DNA of 50,011 bases, taken from NCBI GenBank assembly GCA_025356295.1, contig JANXUJ010000097.1, positions 1 to 50,011 of the forward strand, read 5' to 3'. This DNA comes from Cyanobacteriota bacterium (GTDB lineage Bacteria > Cyanobacteriota > Cyanobacteriia > Pseudanabaenales > Pseudanabaenaceae). Shown piece after piece: positions 40,066 through 49,397 of the stretch (within the stretch, counting starts at the first letter, position 1; every line of letters starts with the position of its first letter). The position numbers were made by a program, and so were the translations under genes. Under the pieces are notes generated by a model that saw nothing but the letters and a program-made list of their open reading frames with translations, was not told the DNA's origin and ran no database searches.

Positions 40066-41274
40066 TTAATAGTCGAAGATTGAACAGTTAAAATTAATAT
40101 ATATTTTCGTCAAACTCTCAGCTATTTTAGCCCAACTGTAATGTTCTGCAATGTATTGATGACCGCGATCGCCTTTTTGCTTAGCACTGTGAGGCTGCTC
40201 GAAAAATTCTTGGATGGTCAAGGCGATCGCCTCGACATCTAGTTTGGTGATATAACCAATTTCTTGTTCTTGCACCATTGGCGAGATCGCCACACCATCA
40301 GTAATGAGGACGGGCGTTCCTGCGGCAAGAGATTCAATGGCGGCGATACCAAAGTTTTCAGAATGTGAGGTGAGCGCAAATAGGTCAGCGCCTTGCAAAT
40401 AGAGGTTTTTGGTTTCTCCTTTGACAAAGCCAATCATGTGAGTGCGATCGCTGAGATCATGTTTTTTTAATAACTCTTTAATTTGGTCTACATAATCAGG
40501 ATCGCCGCTACCCGCGATCGCCAAAGCAAAATTATATTCTTGATAAGATTCTTTTAATTTACCGAGAGCAGAAATAAGATATTCCAATCCTTTTTTGGGA
40601 TGGATACGCGACATGAATAGAATGATCGGACGATGATCGGGAATTTGGAGTATTTCGCGCAACTGAGCTTTAGCATCAGGAATTAGAGTTGGGATATGCA
40701 CTCCATGCGGCAAGACAAAACTAGGAATATTTAATCCTAATTGCTTAAACTCTGCTTTTTCTTGTTCTGCTGTGAAATGGAGTGATTTGCTATGCAGTAA
40801 GTTAGAACGTTCGATCGCGTTGAGATAGATTTGCTTGCGAAGCTTGCTTTGAGTCAATGACCATTCACATAGTTGTCCTAGTGGACGATTGATATAAGGA
40901 ACATTTTTGATCCGCGCGATCGCCATCGCGATCGTGGAGGTATAAGAAAAAATTGCGTGAACATGGACTAAGTCATATTCGGTAATATGTTGCCATAGCC
41001 AAGTTGTGAGCGAACCTGAGAATGCAAACTCGCGCACAGCATTTATATTCGGCGAAAATCTGGGAAAGAAGCGAATTGGCACATTGGCATATTCAACTAA
41101 TCGATCGATTAGTTGATACAAAGGCACATCTAGCAAATCTTTGCCATTGTCGTTAGTTGTGACGATCTCAGCATCAATATTTTGCGATCGCAAGGCGTAC
41201 ACCATCTCAATCACGGCTTGACTAGGACCGCCGCGCACGGTTGCCACTGAAGGAATTACATGCAGAACTTTCAT
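40066..41274 (-). CDS. Glycosyltransferase family 4
   Basis: A 402-residue GT4 enzyme. The N-terminus MKVLHVIPSVATVRGGPSQA contains the GG loop of the acceptor domain. FMSRIHPKKGLEYLISALGK near residue 220 starts the donor domain, and HSENFGIAAIESLAAGTPVL near 300-320 holds the E-x7-E motif. It is a cytoplasmic, probably membrane-associated retaining transferase in polysaccharide or glycolipid synthesis. It lies downstream of asnB on the same strand, after 54 bases, and both may form a small envelope-glycan pair. Its C-terminus directly adjoins a CobW remnant, so the gene may have been inserted there. The donor sugar is unknown. Confidence 0.9.
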   Translation of the reverse strand: MKVLHVIPSVATVRGGPSQAVIEMVYALRSQNIDAEIVTTNDNGKDLLDVPLYQLIDRLVEYANVPIRFFPRFSPNINAVREFAFSGSLTTWLWQHITEYDLVHVHAIFSYTSTIAMAIARIKNVPYINRPLGQLCEWSLTQSKLRKQIYLNAIERSNLLHSKSLHFTAEQEKAEFKQLGLNIPSFVLPHGVHIPTLIPDAKAQLREILQIPDHRPIILFMSRIHPKKGLEYLISALGKLKESYQEYNFALAIAGSGDPDYVDQIKELLKKHDLSDRTHMIGFVKGETKNLYLQGADLFALTSHSENFGIAAIESLAAGTPVLITDGVAISPMVQEQEIGYITKLDVEAIALTIQEFFEQPHSAKQKGDRGHQYIAEHYSWAKIAESLTKIYINFNCSIFDY

Positions 41275-41328
41275 TTTTTTATAGACATAACACTTTTCAA
41301 GCGAAATAATGTCAGACCGCTTCGCGGT

Positions 41329-43182
41329 CTATCCTAAAACGTTTTGCTGCCAATTTTCTAAAACGGCTAAGCTCCAGCGCCTATACCATTGCTTACGAGG
41401 CAAAGGCAGATCAGGCGGTGCTTTGATATCCATAGTATAATCTCGCCATTCTTGTTCCATCCAAAGCTCAAATGGAAAGGTAAAACCTCTTTTGGGTCGG
41501 TTCGTAATATAACTAGGGATTTCTGGTATGGCTTCCTTCAGTAGTTGTTTTCCTTTACCTAAACGGATTGCCGCAGGAATTGTACTAACTTCTGAAAATA
41601 GCTGACTATCAACAAAGGGGACTCTTAGTTCTAGTCCCCATTTCATGCTCATTACATCACTATCGCCCAATAGTTGATTACGCATATAGCGACTTAGTTC
41701 TAGGTAAGAAACTTCGTCTGCGGTGGTGGGAAAATGTGCATGGTTTTGATCTTCGATTTTAGCGAAATTTATGATTTCAACTTGGAGAAGATCGCGCGCC
41801 TCATGACCTAGATAAAACTGCACAAGTTGATAAGCTTCACGATCGCTAAAAACTCCGCGTGCTAATCCATAAGCATTATTAATTGAATTTTCTTTAGTAA
41901 GGAATGCCCCAAGTCGCCGATATTTAGGTGAATTGCTAAATTTTTCTAAGCTATTACCGACTAATCCTGCGATCGCATTCAAAAAAGCTGCTTTTTCTCG
42001 CTGTTTCACAATATTTGGCACTTGTTGAAATGTACCGTAGCCACCGAAAATCTCATCACCACCAAGTCCCGATAGCACCACTTTCATCTTGTCTTGACTC
42101 GCTACTTGCGACACACAAAATGTATTAAATCCATCAATAGTTGGTTGATCAAGCGATCGCAAAAAATCGGGTAATAGTTTCTTACCAATATCAGCGGTAA
42201 TCAAATATTCGGTATGTTTAGTGTCAAAATCTTTAGCAACTTGTTGCGCTAGCGATCCTTCGTTCCATTGCTCTTCATTAAATACAATCGAGTAAGTGCG
42301 TAATTTATCAGCTTGATCATTTGATTGGATTTGCCTCGCGATCGCCACGATCGCCGTGGAGTCAATGCCACCACTCAAAAACACCCCGACTGGCACATCA
42401 CTAATAAAATGATGTTTAACACTATCCAATAAAGCTAACCGCGTTTTGGCGATCGCATCACTTACACTAATTGACTGATTAGATTGATTTACTAAAGACG
42501 CATCGAAGCTAATTTGCCAATATGTTTCTTGCTGAATTTCACCAAATTTCCAAATTAGGCTAGTTCCTGCTTCGAGACATTTAACGCCCTCGATCATTGT
42601 CCAAGGTTCTGAAACTGAACCGTTCGTCAAATATGTATATAACCCAAGTGGACTAATTTTTTTTGGAATAGCCCCCGTAGCGATGAGCGTGCGTAACTCT
42701 GAAGCAAACATCAAAGTTGAGCCTTGCTGCCAATAATAAAGCGGTTTAATTCCTAACGGATCACGCGCAATAAAGCACACTTTTTCGCGATCATCCCAAA
42801 TCGCAAAAGCAAACATTCCTCTCAAAAGTTTTAAACATTCTTCACCATATTTGGCATAAAGTTTTAGAATAACTTCTGTATCTGTATGTGAAAAAAAAGT
42901 TTCTCCTTCACTTTTTAACTTATTTCTTAATTCAATAAAATTATATATCTCGCCATTAAATGTAATCCAGTAACGTGAATTAATAGACATCGGCTGATGT
43001 CCATTTTGACTAAGATCAAGAATTGAAAGACGTGTATGTGCTAGAGCAATATGACGATCTTCAGATCGATAAATACCGCGATCGTCGAGACCACGATGCT
43101 CAAGAGCAGTTTGCATTGCTTGAATATATTGCTCAGTCGAATCTTGAAATGAGATAGTTAAAACACCAGCAATTCCACACAT
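41329..43182 (-). CDS. asnB: Asparagine synthetase (glutamine-hydrolysing)
   Basis: A 617-residue class II glutamine amidotransferase. Cys2 of MCGIAGVLT is the nucleophile of the glutaminase domain, with FNGEIYNFIELR near 73 and the DTEVILKLY segment after it. The synthetase domain begins near 230, with the pyrophosphate loop VFLSGGIDSTA near 268 and LSGLGGDEIFGGYG near 350. It converts Asp, Gln and ATP to Asn. Members of this subgroup often sit in exopolysaccharide clusters, where the acceptor may be a sugar acid rather than Asp; its neighbour is a glycosyltransferase. The stop overlaps a small AGACCGC/GCGGTCT hairpin (41314-41330). An upstream repeat region lies at 43198-43291. Confidence 0.92.
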   Translation of the reverse strand: MCGIAGVLTISFQDSTEQYIQAMQTALEHRGLDDRGIYRSEDRHIALAHTRLSILDLSQNGHQPMSINSRYWITFNGEIYNFIELRNKLKSEGETFFSHTDTEVILKLYAKYGEECLKLLRGMFAFAIWDDREKVCFIARDPLGIKPLYYWQQGSTLMFASELRTLIATGAIPKKISPLGLYTYLTNGSVSEPWTMIEGVKCLEAGTSLIWKFGEIQQETYWQISFDASLVNQSNQSISVSDAIAKTRLALLDSVKHHFISDVPVGVFLSGGIDSTAIVAIARQIQSNDQADKLRTYSIVFNEEQWNEGSLAQQVAKDFDTKHTEYLITADIGKKLLPDFLRSLDQPTIDGFNTFCVSQVASQDKMKVVLSGLGGDEIFGGYGTFQQVPNIVKQREKAAFLNAIAGLVGNSLEKFSNSPKYRRLGAFLTKENSINNAYGLARGVFSDREAYQLVQFYLGHEARDLLQVEIINFAKIEDQNHAHFPTTADEVSYLELSRYMRNQLLGDSDVMSMKWGLELRVPFVDSQLFSEVSTIPAAIRLGKGKQLLKEAIPEIPSYITNRPKRGFTFPFELWMEQEWRDYTMDIKAPPDLPLPRKQWYRRWSLAVLENWQQNVLG

Positions 43183-43197
43183 TTTTTTCTCCTATCA

Positions 43198-43217
43198 ATA
43201 TATAGCGCTTCCCCGCC
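43198..43217. repeat. Copy of a short dispersed repeat
   Basis: ATATATAGCGCTTCCCCGCC occurs upstream of asnB. Its words TATAGCGCTT and TTCCCCGCC also occur near 35226-35268, and a CACTTTTCAAGCG variant lies near 41291. This suggests a small family of intergenic repeats in this genome. Only three degenerate copies are seen. Confidence 0.45.
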
Positions 43218-43256
43218 GAAAGCGAGGAAACAAACCTCTATACCTCGCAAATCTAG

Positions 43257-43291
43257 AAGCGTGGATTGCCGCTAAACGGCAATCCACGCTT
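43257..43291 (-). terminator. Terminator-like hairpin after ilvA
   Basis: A 15-bp perfect stem (43257-43271 with 43277-43291, loop CTAAA) lies six bases beyond the threonine deaminase stop on the minus strand. It has no long U-run, so termination may be inefficient. Confidence 0.65.
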
Positions 43292-43297
43292 AATTAA

Positions 43298-44809
43298 TTA
43301 TCCCAAAAACATCTTATAGACAGGATTTTGACTCTCATCCCAATAACGATAACCGAGAGTATTAAGAAATGCTTGCCACTCTTCCATTTCCGTCGGCGGT
43401 ACTTGCACGCCGACAACAATCCTGCCATAGTCCGCACCATTGTTGCGGTAATGAAAAAGACTAATATTCCAATTAGGACTCATCGCACCGACAAATCTCA
43501 TTAATGCACCTGGACGCTCAGGAAACTCAAATCGATAGAGCAATTCGTCATAAGCAAGAGGCGATCGCCCTCCGACCATGTGCCGTAAATGCAGTTTTGT
43601 GAGTTCGTCATCAGTGATGTTGAGTGCGGTAAATCCTTTCTCTGCAAAAGTTTTAGCTAACTCGGTCGCATCCACACGATTGACAATCTGCACGCCGATA
43701 AAGATGTGCGCGATCGCCTGATCAGCGATGCGATAACTAAACTCAGTCAGATTGCGATCGCGCATAAGCTCGCAAAACCTTCGTAAACTGCCCGACTGCT
43801 CAGGAATTGTCACCGCAAAAATCGCTTCACGATGTTCGCCCAGTTCGGCGCGTTCCGCCACAAACCGCAAGCGATCAAAGTTCATATTAGCGCCGCAGGC
43901 GATCGCCACTAGAGTCTGTCCTGCGATTCCTTCACGCTCGACATAGGCTTTTGCCCCAGCGATCGCGAGCGCTCCAGCAGGCTCCAAAATCGAGCGCGTA
44001 TCTTCAAATACATCTTTGATCGCTGCACAAATATCATCGGTATCGACCAGCAAAATCTCATCAACATATTCCTGACAAAGCCGAAAAGTCTCTTCCCCAA
44101 CTTGTCGTACCGCCACCCCATCAGCAAATAAACCAACTTGATCGAGCTTAACTCGATACCCAGCTTTTAGAGATCGGGACATCGCATCAGAATCAACAGG
44201 CTCCACACCAATAATTTTAATTTCAGGACGCAATCGCTTTACATAAGCCGCCACACCCGAAATCAGACCACCACCACCGATCGCAATAAAAATTGCATGG
44301 ATCGGCTTCTGATATTGCCGCAAAATCTCCATCCCAATCGTCCCTTGACCAGCGATCACATCAGGATCATCAAATGGATGGATAAAAGTTAAATTTTTCT
44401 CGGCTTCAAGTTCCCGCGCATAAGCGCAAGCATCATCATATGTATCGCCATGCAAAATCACTTCGCCACCGCGGGTTTTGACCGCATTTACTTTCATCAA
44501 TGGAGTCGTTACGGGCATGACAATAATTGCTTTTGTGCCTAACTCACGAGCGCTGAGAGCCACTCCCTGAGCATGATTTCCTGCGGAAGCAGCAATCACC
44601 CCTTTGCTGAGCAAATCTGGAGGTAATTGTGCCATTTTGTTATAAGCCCCCCGCAATTTAAAAGAGAATACCGATTGCATATCTTCTCTTTTCAGCAAAA
44701 TACGATTGTTTAATCTTGTCGATAGATTGGGAGCAAACTCTAATGGCGATTCTTGCGCGACATCATATACGCGAGCTTTAAGGATTCGTTCTAAATAGTC
44801 AGATTGCAT
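43298..44809 (-). CDS. ilvA: Threonine deaminase (biosynthetic)
   Basis: A 503-residue PLP enzyme that converts threonine to 2-oxobutanoate and ammonia, the first step to isoleucine. The start is set at MQSDYLERILKARVYDVAQE, which matches the family; an upstream frame adds 12 unrelated residues. The PLP-binding Lys is in VFSFKLRGAYNKM near residue 52. AIGGGGLISGVAAY near 180 binds the phosphate. The C-terminal two ACT-like domains, about 320-503 (FAVTIPEQSGSLRRFCELMR, YRFEFPERPGALMRF), allow isoleucine feedback inhibition, as in the biosynthetic rather than the catabolic form. It is cytoplasmic, tetrameric in known members, and divergent from hisD. Confidence 0.96.
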   Translation of the reverse strand: MQSDYLERILKARVYDVAQESPLEFAPNLSTRLNNRILLKREDMQSVFSFKLRGAYNKMAQLPPDLLSKGVIAASAGNHAQGVALSARELGTKAIIVMPVTTPLMKVNAVKTRGGEVILHGDTYDDACAYARELEAEKNLTFIHPFDDPDVIAGQGTIGMEILRQYQKPIHAIFIAIGGGGLISGVAAYVKRLRPEIKIIGVEPVDSDAMSRSLKAGYRVKLDQVGLFADGVAVRQVGEETFRLCQEYVDEILLVDTDDICAAIKDVFEDTRSILEPAGALAIAGAKAYVEREGIAGQTLVAIACGANMNFDRLRFVAERAELGEHREAIFAVTIPEQSGSLRRFCELMRDRNLTEFSYRIADQAIAHIFIGVQIVNRVDATELAKTFAEKGFTALNITDDELTKLHLRHMVGGRSPLAYDELLYRFEFPERPGALMRFVGAMSPNWNISLFHYRNNGADYGRIVVGVQVPPTEMEEWQAFLNTLGYRYWDESQNPVYKMFLG

Positions 44810-44943
44810 AATCAAATTGCACAGCGACATCAACTCAGTTATCAACTTGGTGAGCTACGATTTTACTCTTTTTTGCTAAGAAATTACGCCTGTCGAGAGT
44901 GTAACTTTAGTCACTTCAGTACGAAGAGTGTCAAAAATTGGAT

Positions 44944-44984
44944 AACTTATGTGAGCAAAAATTAGATTTCAGCTCACACAAGTT
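44944..44984. promoter_or_regulatory. Imperfect inverted repeat upstream of hisD
   Basis: Arms 44944-44956 (AACTTATGTGAGC) and 44972-44984 are complementary except for one base, with a 15-base spacer. It lies in the 227-base shared upstream region of hisD and ilvA, 53 bases before the hisD start. It could be an operator or RNA hairpin; nothing else recognisable is in the gap. Confidence 0.4.
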
Positions 44985-45036
44985 AGAGAAATAAAGGTTA
45001 AGCTAAGGCTAATCATCGCTTCTTACGTCACAATCT

Positions 45037-46335
45037 ATGCTGCGAATTGTCACCCAGAGAACTGAAGCAGAATCCGAAATCAAGCGGATTTGCGATCGCA
45101 TTTATGACGATCAGATGATCCACAAAGAAGCCACTGTCACCGAGATCATTCAAACGATCAGACGCAAGGGCGATACAGCGCTTTTGCACTACACCTCTGA
45201 GTTTGATAATCAAGACTTTACAGCGGCTGAGTTGCGCGTAAGTGGATCGGAACTTGATGCCGCTTATCAGCAGGTTAATGGCGAACTGCTGAAAGCGATC
45301 GAGATGGCGCATAAGCGCATCGAAGAATTTCATAAAATGAATGTGCCGAAAAGTTGGGTACATTTTGGTGACAAAGATGTCGTCTTAGGCAAGCGCTACA
45401 CGCCTGTCGATGCCGCAGGGTTATATATTCCAGGTGGCAAGGCAGCGTATCCGAGTACAGTATTGATGAATGCTGTACCTGCGCGAGTGGCTGGGGTCAA
45501 ACGCATTGTCATGGTGACTCCGCCTGGACAAGAGCGCACGATCAATCCTGCGATTTTGGTGGCAGCACAAGTGGCTGGTGTGGAAGAAATCTATCGTGTT
45601 GGTGGGGCGCAGGCGATCGCGGCTTTAGCTTATGGAACAGAGACTATTCCCAAAGTCGATGTGATTACGGGACCTGGAAATATCTATGTCACCCTTGCTA
45701 AAAAACAAGTATTTGGACGCGTGGGTATCGACTCGATCGCGGGTCCATCAGAAATTTTAATCATTGCTGACGCTAGTGCAAACCCGACCTATGTGGCGGC
45801 AGACATGCTCGCACAAGCTGAACATGATCAGATGGCAGCAGCCATTTTGATTACCACTGACTCACGGCTGGCTAACCGTGTATCTGAAGAAGTAAACAGA
45901 ATGCTGGAAATACATCCACGCCGTCTAATGACCGAGAAAGCGATCGCGCACTATGGCTTAATCGTGGTGGTTGATAGTCTCCAGACTGCAGCTGAACTAT
46001 CTAACCAGTTTGCGCCCGAACATCTCGAATTAGAAATTGAGGAACCTTGGCAACTCATCAACCAAATCCGTCATGCAGGTGCGATTTTTATTGGACATTC
46101 TACGCCCGAAGCCGTGGGGGATTATCTAGCGGGACCAAACCACACTCTGCCCACCTGTGGCGGCGCGCGGTACTCTTCGGCACTAGGTGTCGAGACATTT
46201 TTAAAGCATTCGAGCTTAATTCAGTACAGCCCTGAAGCCTTGAAAGAAGCTAGTAACGCGATCGCCTTACTAACCGAAGCTGAAGGTCTGCCGTCTCACG
46301 GAGACTCTGTCAGACTACGATTGCAGGATATGTAA
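45037..46335 (+). CDS. hisD: Histidinol dehydrogenase
   Basis: A 432-residue zinc- and NAD-dependent enzyme that performs the last two oxidations of histidine synthesis, histidinol to histidinal to histidine. Diagnostic stretches include PVDAAGLYIPGGKAAYPSTV near 125-145, GPGNIYVTLAK near 210, AGPSEILIIAD near 230-241, AEHDQMAAA near 258 (Gln and His zinc ligands), QFAPEHLELE near 330 and SSALGVETFLKHSSL near 380. The length matches the family. It is cytoplasmic. The Uma2-family gene follows after 22 bases and may be on the same transcript, although the two are functionally unrelated. Confidence 0.97.
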   Translation: MLRIVTQRTEAESEIKRICDRIYDDQMIHKEATVTEIIQTIRRKGDTALLHYTSEFDNQDFTAAELRVSGSELDAAYQQVNGELLKAIEMAHKRIEEFHKMNVPKSWVHFGDKDVVLGKRYTPVDAAGLYIPGGKAAYPSTVLMNAVPARVAGVKRIVMVTPPGQERTINPAILVAAQVAGVEEIYRVGGAQAIAALAYGTETIPKVDVITGPGNIYVTLAKKQVFGRVGIDSIAGPSEILIIADASANPTYVAADMLAQAEHDQMAAAILITTDSRLANRVSEEVNRMLEIHPRRLMTEKAIAHYGLIVVVDSLQTAAELSNQFAPEHLELEIEEPWQLINQIRHAGAIFIGHSTPEAVGDYLAGPNHTLPTCGGARYSSALGVETFLKHSSLIQYSPEALKEASNAIALLTEAEGLPSHGDSVRLRLQDM

Positions 46336-46357
46336 AGATTCAGGATATCTAAAGACT

Positions 46358-46975
46358 ATGGTTATTGCCAATTCACCAGCAATATTAACTATTCTTGAAA
46401 ATGGCGATCGCTTAAACCGTATTGAATTTGAGCAGCGTTATACAGCCTCAAAAATTAAAAAAGCAGAACTCATCGAAGGACTTGTGTACGTGGCATCTCC
46501 CTTACGTTTTACTCCTCATGCCAAACCTCATGGTCAAATTCTCACTTGGCTTGGTACATATCAATCTATGTCTGCTGGACTTGAGGTCGGTATTGAGCCA
46601 ACAGTGCGCCTTGATGCTGACAACGAACCGCAACCAGATGCAGTCTTATTTCGGCTAGGCGGTAATGCTCAAGTCGATGAAGATGGCTATATTGCAGGCG
46701 CACCCGAACTAATTGTCGAAATTGCCGCGAGTACCGTTTCCTATGACCTACATGCCAAGAAACGCATCTATGAACGTAACGGCATAAAGGAATACATTGT
46801 TTGGAGAACCTTAGATCAGGCGATCGATTGGTTTGTTTTAGAAAATGGAAAGTATGTGGAGTTAGCTCCTGATGCCGCAGGAATTATACATAGTTGCGAA
46901 TTTGATGGCTTAAGGCTAAATGTAACCGCAATCCTCAACGGCGATATGTCAACAGTCTTGAACACATTGCAATAA
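46358..46975 (+). CDS. Uma2 family endonuclease-fold protein
   Basis: A 205-residue PD-(D/E)xK-fold protein of the Uma2 (DUF820) family, which is much expanded in cyanobacteria. The nuclease core shows QPDAVLFRL near residue 91 (Asp), PELIVEIAAS near 116-125 (Glu) and DLHAKKRIYERNGIKEYIVW near 131-150 (Lys), the D-E-x-K arrangement with a helix. The N-terminal part has a FEQRYTASKIKKAELIEGLV helix-strand. Catalytic activity is not established for most members. It follows hisD by 22 bases and ends at a bidirectional terminator. There is no adjacent mobile element or toxin partner. Confidence 0.9.
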   Translation: MVIANSPAILTILENGDRLNRIEFEQRYTASKIKKAELIEGLVYVASPLRFTPHAKPHGQILTWLGTYQSMSAGLEVGIEPTVRLDADNEPQPDAVLFRLGGNAQVDEDGYIAGAPELIVEIAASTVSYDLHAKKRIYERNGIKEYIVWRTLDQAIDWFVLENGKYVELAPDAAGIIHSCEFDGLRLNVTAILNGDMSTVLNTLQ

Positions 46976-47003
46976 AAAGAATCTCCTATTAGGAGATTCT
47001 TTT
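46975..47003. terminator. Bidirectional rho-independent terminator
   Basis: A perfect 13-bp stem (46975-46987 with 46991-47003, loop ATT) with A and T tails lies between the convergent Uma2 and threonine synthase genes. Confidence 0.9.
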
Positions 47004-47004
47004 C

Positions 47005-48105
47005 TTAAAAACCCATTACTTTCGCGACACTGGTAATGTCTGGGGCAATGCCCTTATGTAACTTGGAGTCAGCACAGGCGATCGCAGTGTCAGGGTCTTT
47101 GATGCCATTACCCGTTAACACACAGACAATAGTTGCGCCTGATGGAATCTGGTCGCTGATTTTGAGTAAACCTGCTACAGAAGCAGCACTAGCAGGCTCA
47201 CAAAATATGCCCTCTTCACCGGCTAAGAACTTGTAGGCGGATAAAATCTCGACATCGGTGACACTATGAAAAGCGCCATTGCTCTCTTCGCGAACATTTA
47301 GCGCTTTTGCCCAATTCGCAGGGTTGCCAATCCGAATTGCCGTGGCGATCGTTTCAGGATTTTCAAATATTTCACCTGTCACTAATGGTGCCGAACCAGC
47401 CGCTTGAAAGCCCATCATGCGCGGTAATTTAGAACATTTTCGAGATGCATAATACTGCGAAAAGCCCATCCAATAAGCGGTGATATTACCCGCATTGCCC
47501 ATCGGGATGCACAACCAGTCAGGAGCATCGCCCATCGCTTCCACCAGTTCAAAGGCAGCTGTTTTTTGTCCCTCTAATCGATAAGGATTGACGGAATTAA
47601 CTAAGGTAATCGGAAATTTTTGGGACAATTCACGCACGATTTCTAGGGCTTGGTCAAAGTTGCCATCGATCGCGATTACTTCTGCTCCATAGATTAGTGC
47701 TTGACTCAATTTACCGACAGAAATCTTGCCATCGGGAATCAATACAAAAGCTTTCATACCACCGCGCTTAGCGTAGGCTGCTGCTGCTGCCGAGGTGTTG
47801 CCTGTACTCGCACAGATCACTGCTTCTGAGCCAGCTTCTTTCGCTTTAGATATCGCCATCGTCATGCCGCGATCTTTAAAGCTGCCTGTGGGATTGAGTC
47901 CATCGTATTTCAGCAAGACTTTGATATTGCGACCAAGCCGCTGGCTTAGAGCGATCGCTGGAATTAACGGAGTATTGCCCTCATGCAAAGTTACGATCGG
48001 CGTTTGGTCTGTAACTGGCAAGTAATCCGCATAGCGGCATATTAGTCCGGGCCAACCATGAGGAACTGTAGTTGCCTTGTAAAGATCGAGACGATTATCA
48101 ATCAC
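47005..48105 (-). CDS. thrC: Threonine synthase
   Basis: A 366-residue PLP enzyme that turns O-phosphohomoserine into threonine. The N-terminus has [20 protein letters not shown]. The PLP Lys is in [14 protein letters not shown] near residues 70-83. [20 protein letters not shown] near 95 and [14 protein letters not shown] near 200 bind the cofactor and substrate phosphate. It is the short type-2 form common in cyanobacteria and Gram-positives, without the N-terminal extension of plant enzymes. It supplies the substrate for the ilvA enzyme encoded 2.2 kb away on the same strand. It is cytoplasmic. Confidence 0.96.
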   Translation of the reverse strand: MIDNRLDLYKATTVPHGWPGLICRYADYLPVTDQTPIVTLHEGNTPLIPAIALSQRLGRNIKVLLKYDGLNPTGSFKDRGMTMAISKAKEAGSEAVICASTGNTSAAAAAYAKRGGMKAFVLIPDGKISVGKLSQALIYGAEVIAIDGNFDQALEIVRELSQKFPITLVNSVNPYRLEGQKTAAFELVEAMGDAPDWLCIPMGNAGNITAYWMGFSQYYASRKCSKLPRMMGFQAAGSAPLVTGEIFENPETIATAIRIGNPANWAKALNVREESNGAFHSVTDVEILSAYKFLAGEEGIFCEPASAASVAGLLKISDQIPSGATIVCVLTGNGIKDPDTAIACADSKLHKGIAPDITSVAKVMGF

Positions 48106-48157
48106 GCTTTCTTAGGGTCTATTAAAATTTATAAATTAGTAAAGCTTAGTTTAACTC

Positions 48158-48739
48158 TTAGTTGAAGCGATCGCCAAAATATTGATTTAGTAAGCCATCA
48201 ACCTGCGATGGCTTAACATGTCTGTGCTTTTGCTTTTCGGGCATGATTACCAAATTAGGAGCATGGCTACATTGTTTTTGACAGCCTGTCTTTTGGATTT
48301 GAACGCGATCGCTGAGTCCGCGATCGCGTAATGCTTGTTCTAGATGTTGATAAACCTCTTTACCGCCGTGTTGCCAACAGTCTGACTTTTGGCAGATCAA
48401 AATACAGGCAGGCTTTTTTTGCTTAATTTCAGGTTTGGCAATTACTGTATCTGAGATATTGGAGATATTTGGCGCATCTATATTGTGAAAAGATGATGCT
48501 TCGAGCTTGAGAATTCCTTTTTTACGATCTAGAGACTGCGTCCCTATAATCTCTAACCAAGAACCGACAACCAAATTTGGATTAAAACTTTGACTTAACT
48601 CTTTGGGCAGCTTGACCCAATATTCTTGGGCGGCGATCGCCATCTTTACATATTTGATCCTATAACCATCTTTGAGGATCACCCCGTTAAACTGCCCCAC
48701 AATCTGAAAATCGATTAATTGATCCAATGATTTAGGCAT
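48158..48739 (-). CDS. Thioredoxin-like 2Fe-2S ferredoxin-domain protein
   Basis: A 193-residue protein in two parts. Residues 1-95 form a beta-rich unrecognised domain (FNGVILKDGYRIKYVKMAIA). Residues 105-193 are a thioredoxin-like 2Fe-2S domain: ILICQKSDCWQHGGKEVYQH has the first two Cys, and IQKTGCQKQCSHAPNLVIMP the second pair, as in the small NuoE/HoxE-like ferredoxins. It probably carries electrons in the cytoplasm; the partner is unknown. The arrangement of an N-terminal domain plus ferredoxin is common in cyanobacteria. It is transcribed toward thrC, whose start is 52 bases on. Confidence 0.85.
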   Translation of the reverse strand: MPKSLDQLIDFQIVGQFNGVILKDGYRIKYVKMAIAAQEYWVKLPKELSQSFNPNLVVGSWLEIIGTQSLDRKKGILKLEASSFHNIDAPNISNISDTVIAKPEIKQKKPACILICQKSDCWQHGGKEVYQHLEQALRDRGLSDRVQIQKTGCQKQCSHAPNLVIMPEKQKHRHVKPSQVDGLLNQYFGDRFN

Positions 48740-48818
48740 CGATCTTCACCAATTTCTGCATTAAATTAAGCTTATTCTTCATCTTAATTATTTCTTAATA
48801 ATTGTGATCAATGGGCGA

Positions 48819-49073
48819 TCAATAAACTGAAGACTTTTCCCAACAACTTTTTAATGATTGTATCAAACTCTCTCTAGAGCTAGTCATACGCTTAACTACA
48901 GTCCAGACTTGAATCAGACTATTAGGACTAGAAATTTCAACAGTTAAAAGCTGATGAGTGGAGCATTGACAGGAAATAGACAACTCTTGCAAACGATGAT
49001 AGATATCCCATCGTTCAGAGCCATTGATCGCGATCGCCTGACTACCTGTCGGGGCTGGATTAATTTGATTCAT
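48819..49073 (-). CDS. Asr1405/Asl0597-type small cyanobacterial protein
   Basis: An 84-residue cytoplasmic protein. It has RWDIYHRLQELSISCQC near residues 21-37, LLTVEISSPNSLIQVWTVVK near 42-61, and a C-terminal helix ESLIQSLKSCWE. This matches the small conserved family in cyanobacteria named after Anabaena Asr1405/Asl0597. Two Cys in CQC and one in SCW are conserved-looking. I know of no established function. It lies 79 bases upstream of the 2Fe-2S gene on the same strand and is divergent from the Dps gene. Confidence 0.75.
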   Translation of the reverse strand: MNQINPAPTGSQAIAINGSERWDIYHRLQELSISCQCSTHQLLTVEISSPNSLIQVWTVVKRMTSSRESLIQSLKSCWEKSSVY

Positions 49074-49397
49074 AACTAACTTAGATAACAGTATTGATAA
49101 TTAGTAGCAATAACTTAGTTATTTATAGGTTACCCCATAAATGCAACTCTTTAGCAAGTGGTCTAAAAAATTTTTCAGAGTTCTCGTTAAATCATGAAAA
49201 TTACTGAACGCCTTTTGTTCATCTAGTAAGCATTTATCTCTTTTTTCGGTTCAAAAAACATATTGCAATTAGTTAGCAAGTAGTATCGATCAAAAATTAC
49301 TTAGAACCCTGTCGGTAAAGGACAAGCAACACTACTACCCGATCAAACCTGATAGAGTACTGACATCGAAATAGATATCTAACAAAGGAAATCCAAC
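49074..49397. other. 324-base gap upstream of the Dps gene
   Basis: An AT-rich shared upstream region of two divergent genes. It holds a clear ribosome-binding site AAGGAA at 49385-49390, seven bases before the Dps start. No convincing -35/-10 pair, Fur or PerR box, or small gene can be defended by eye. Confidence 0.6.
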
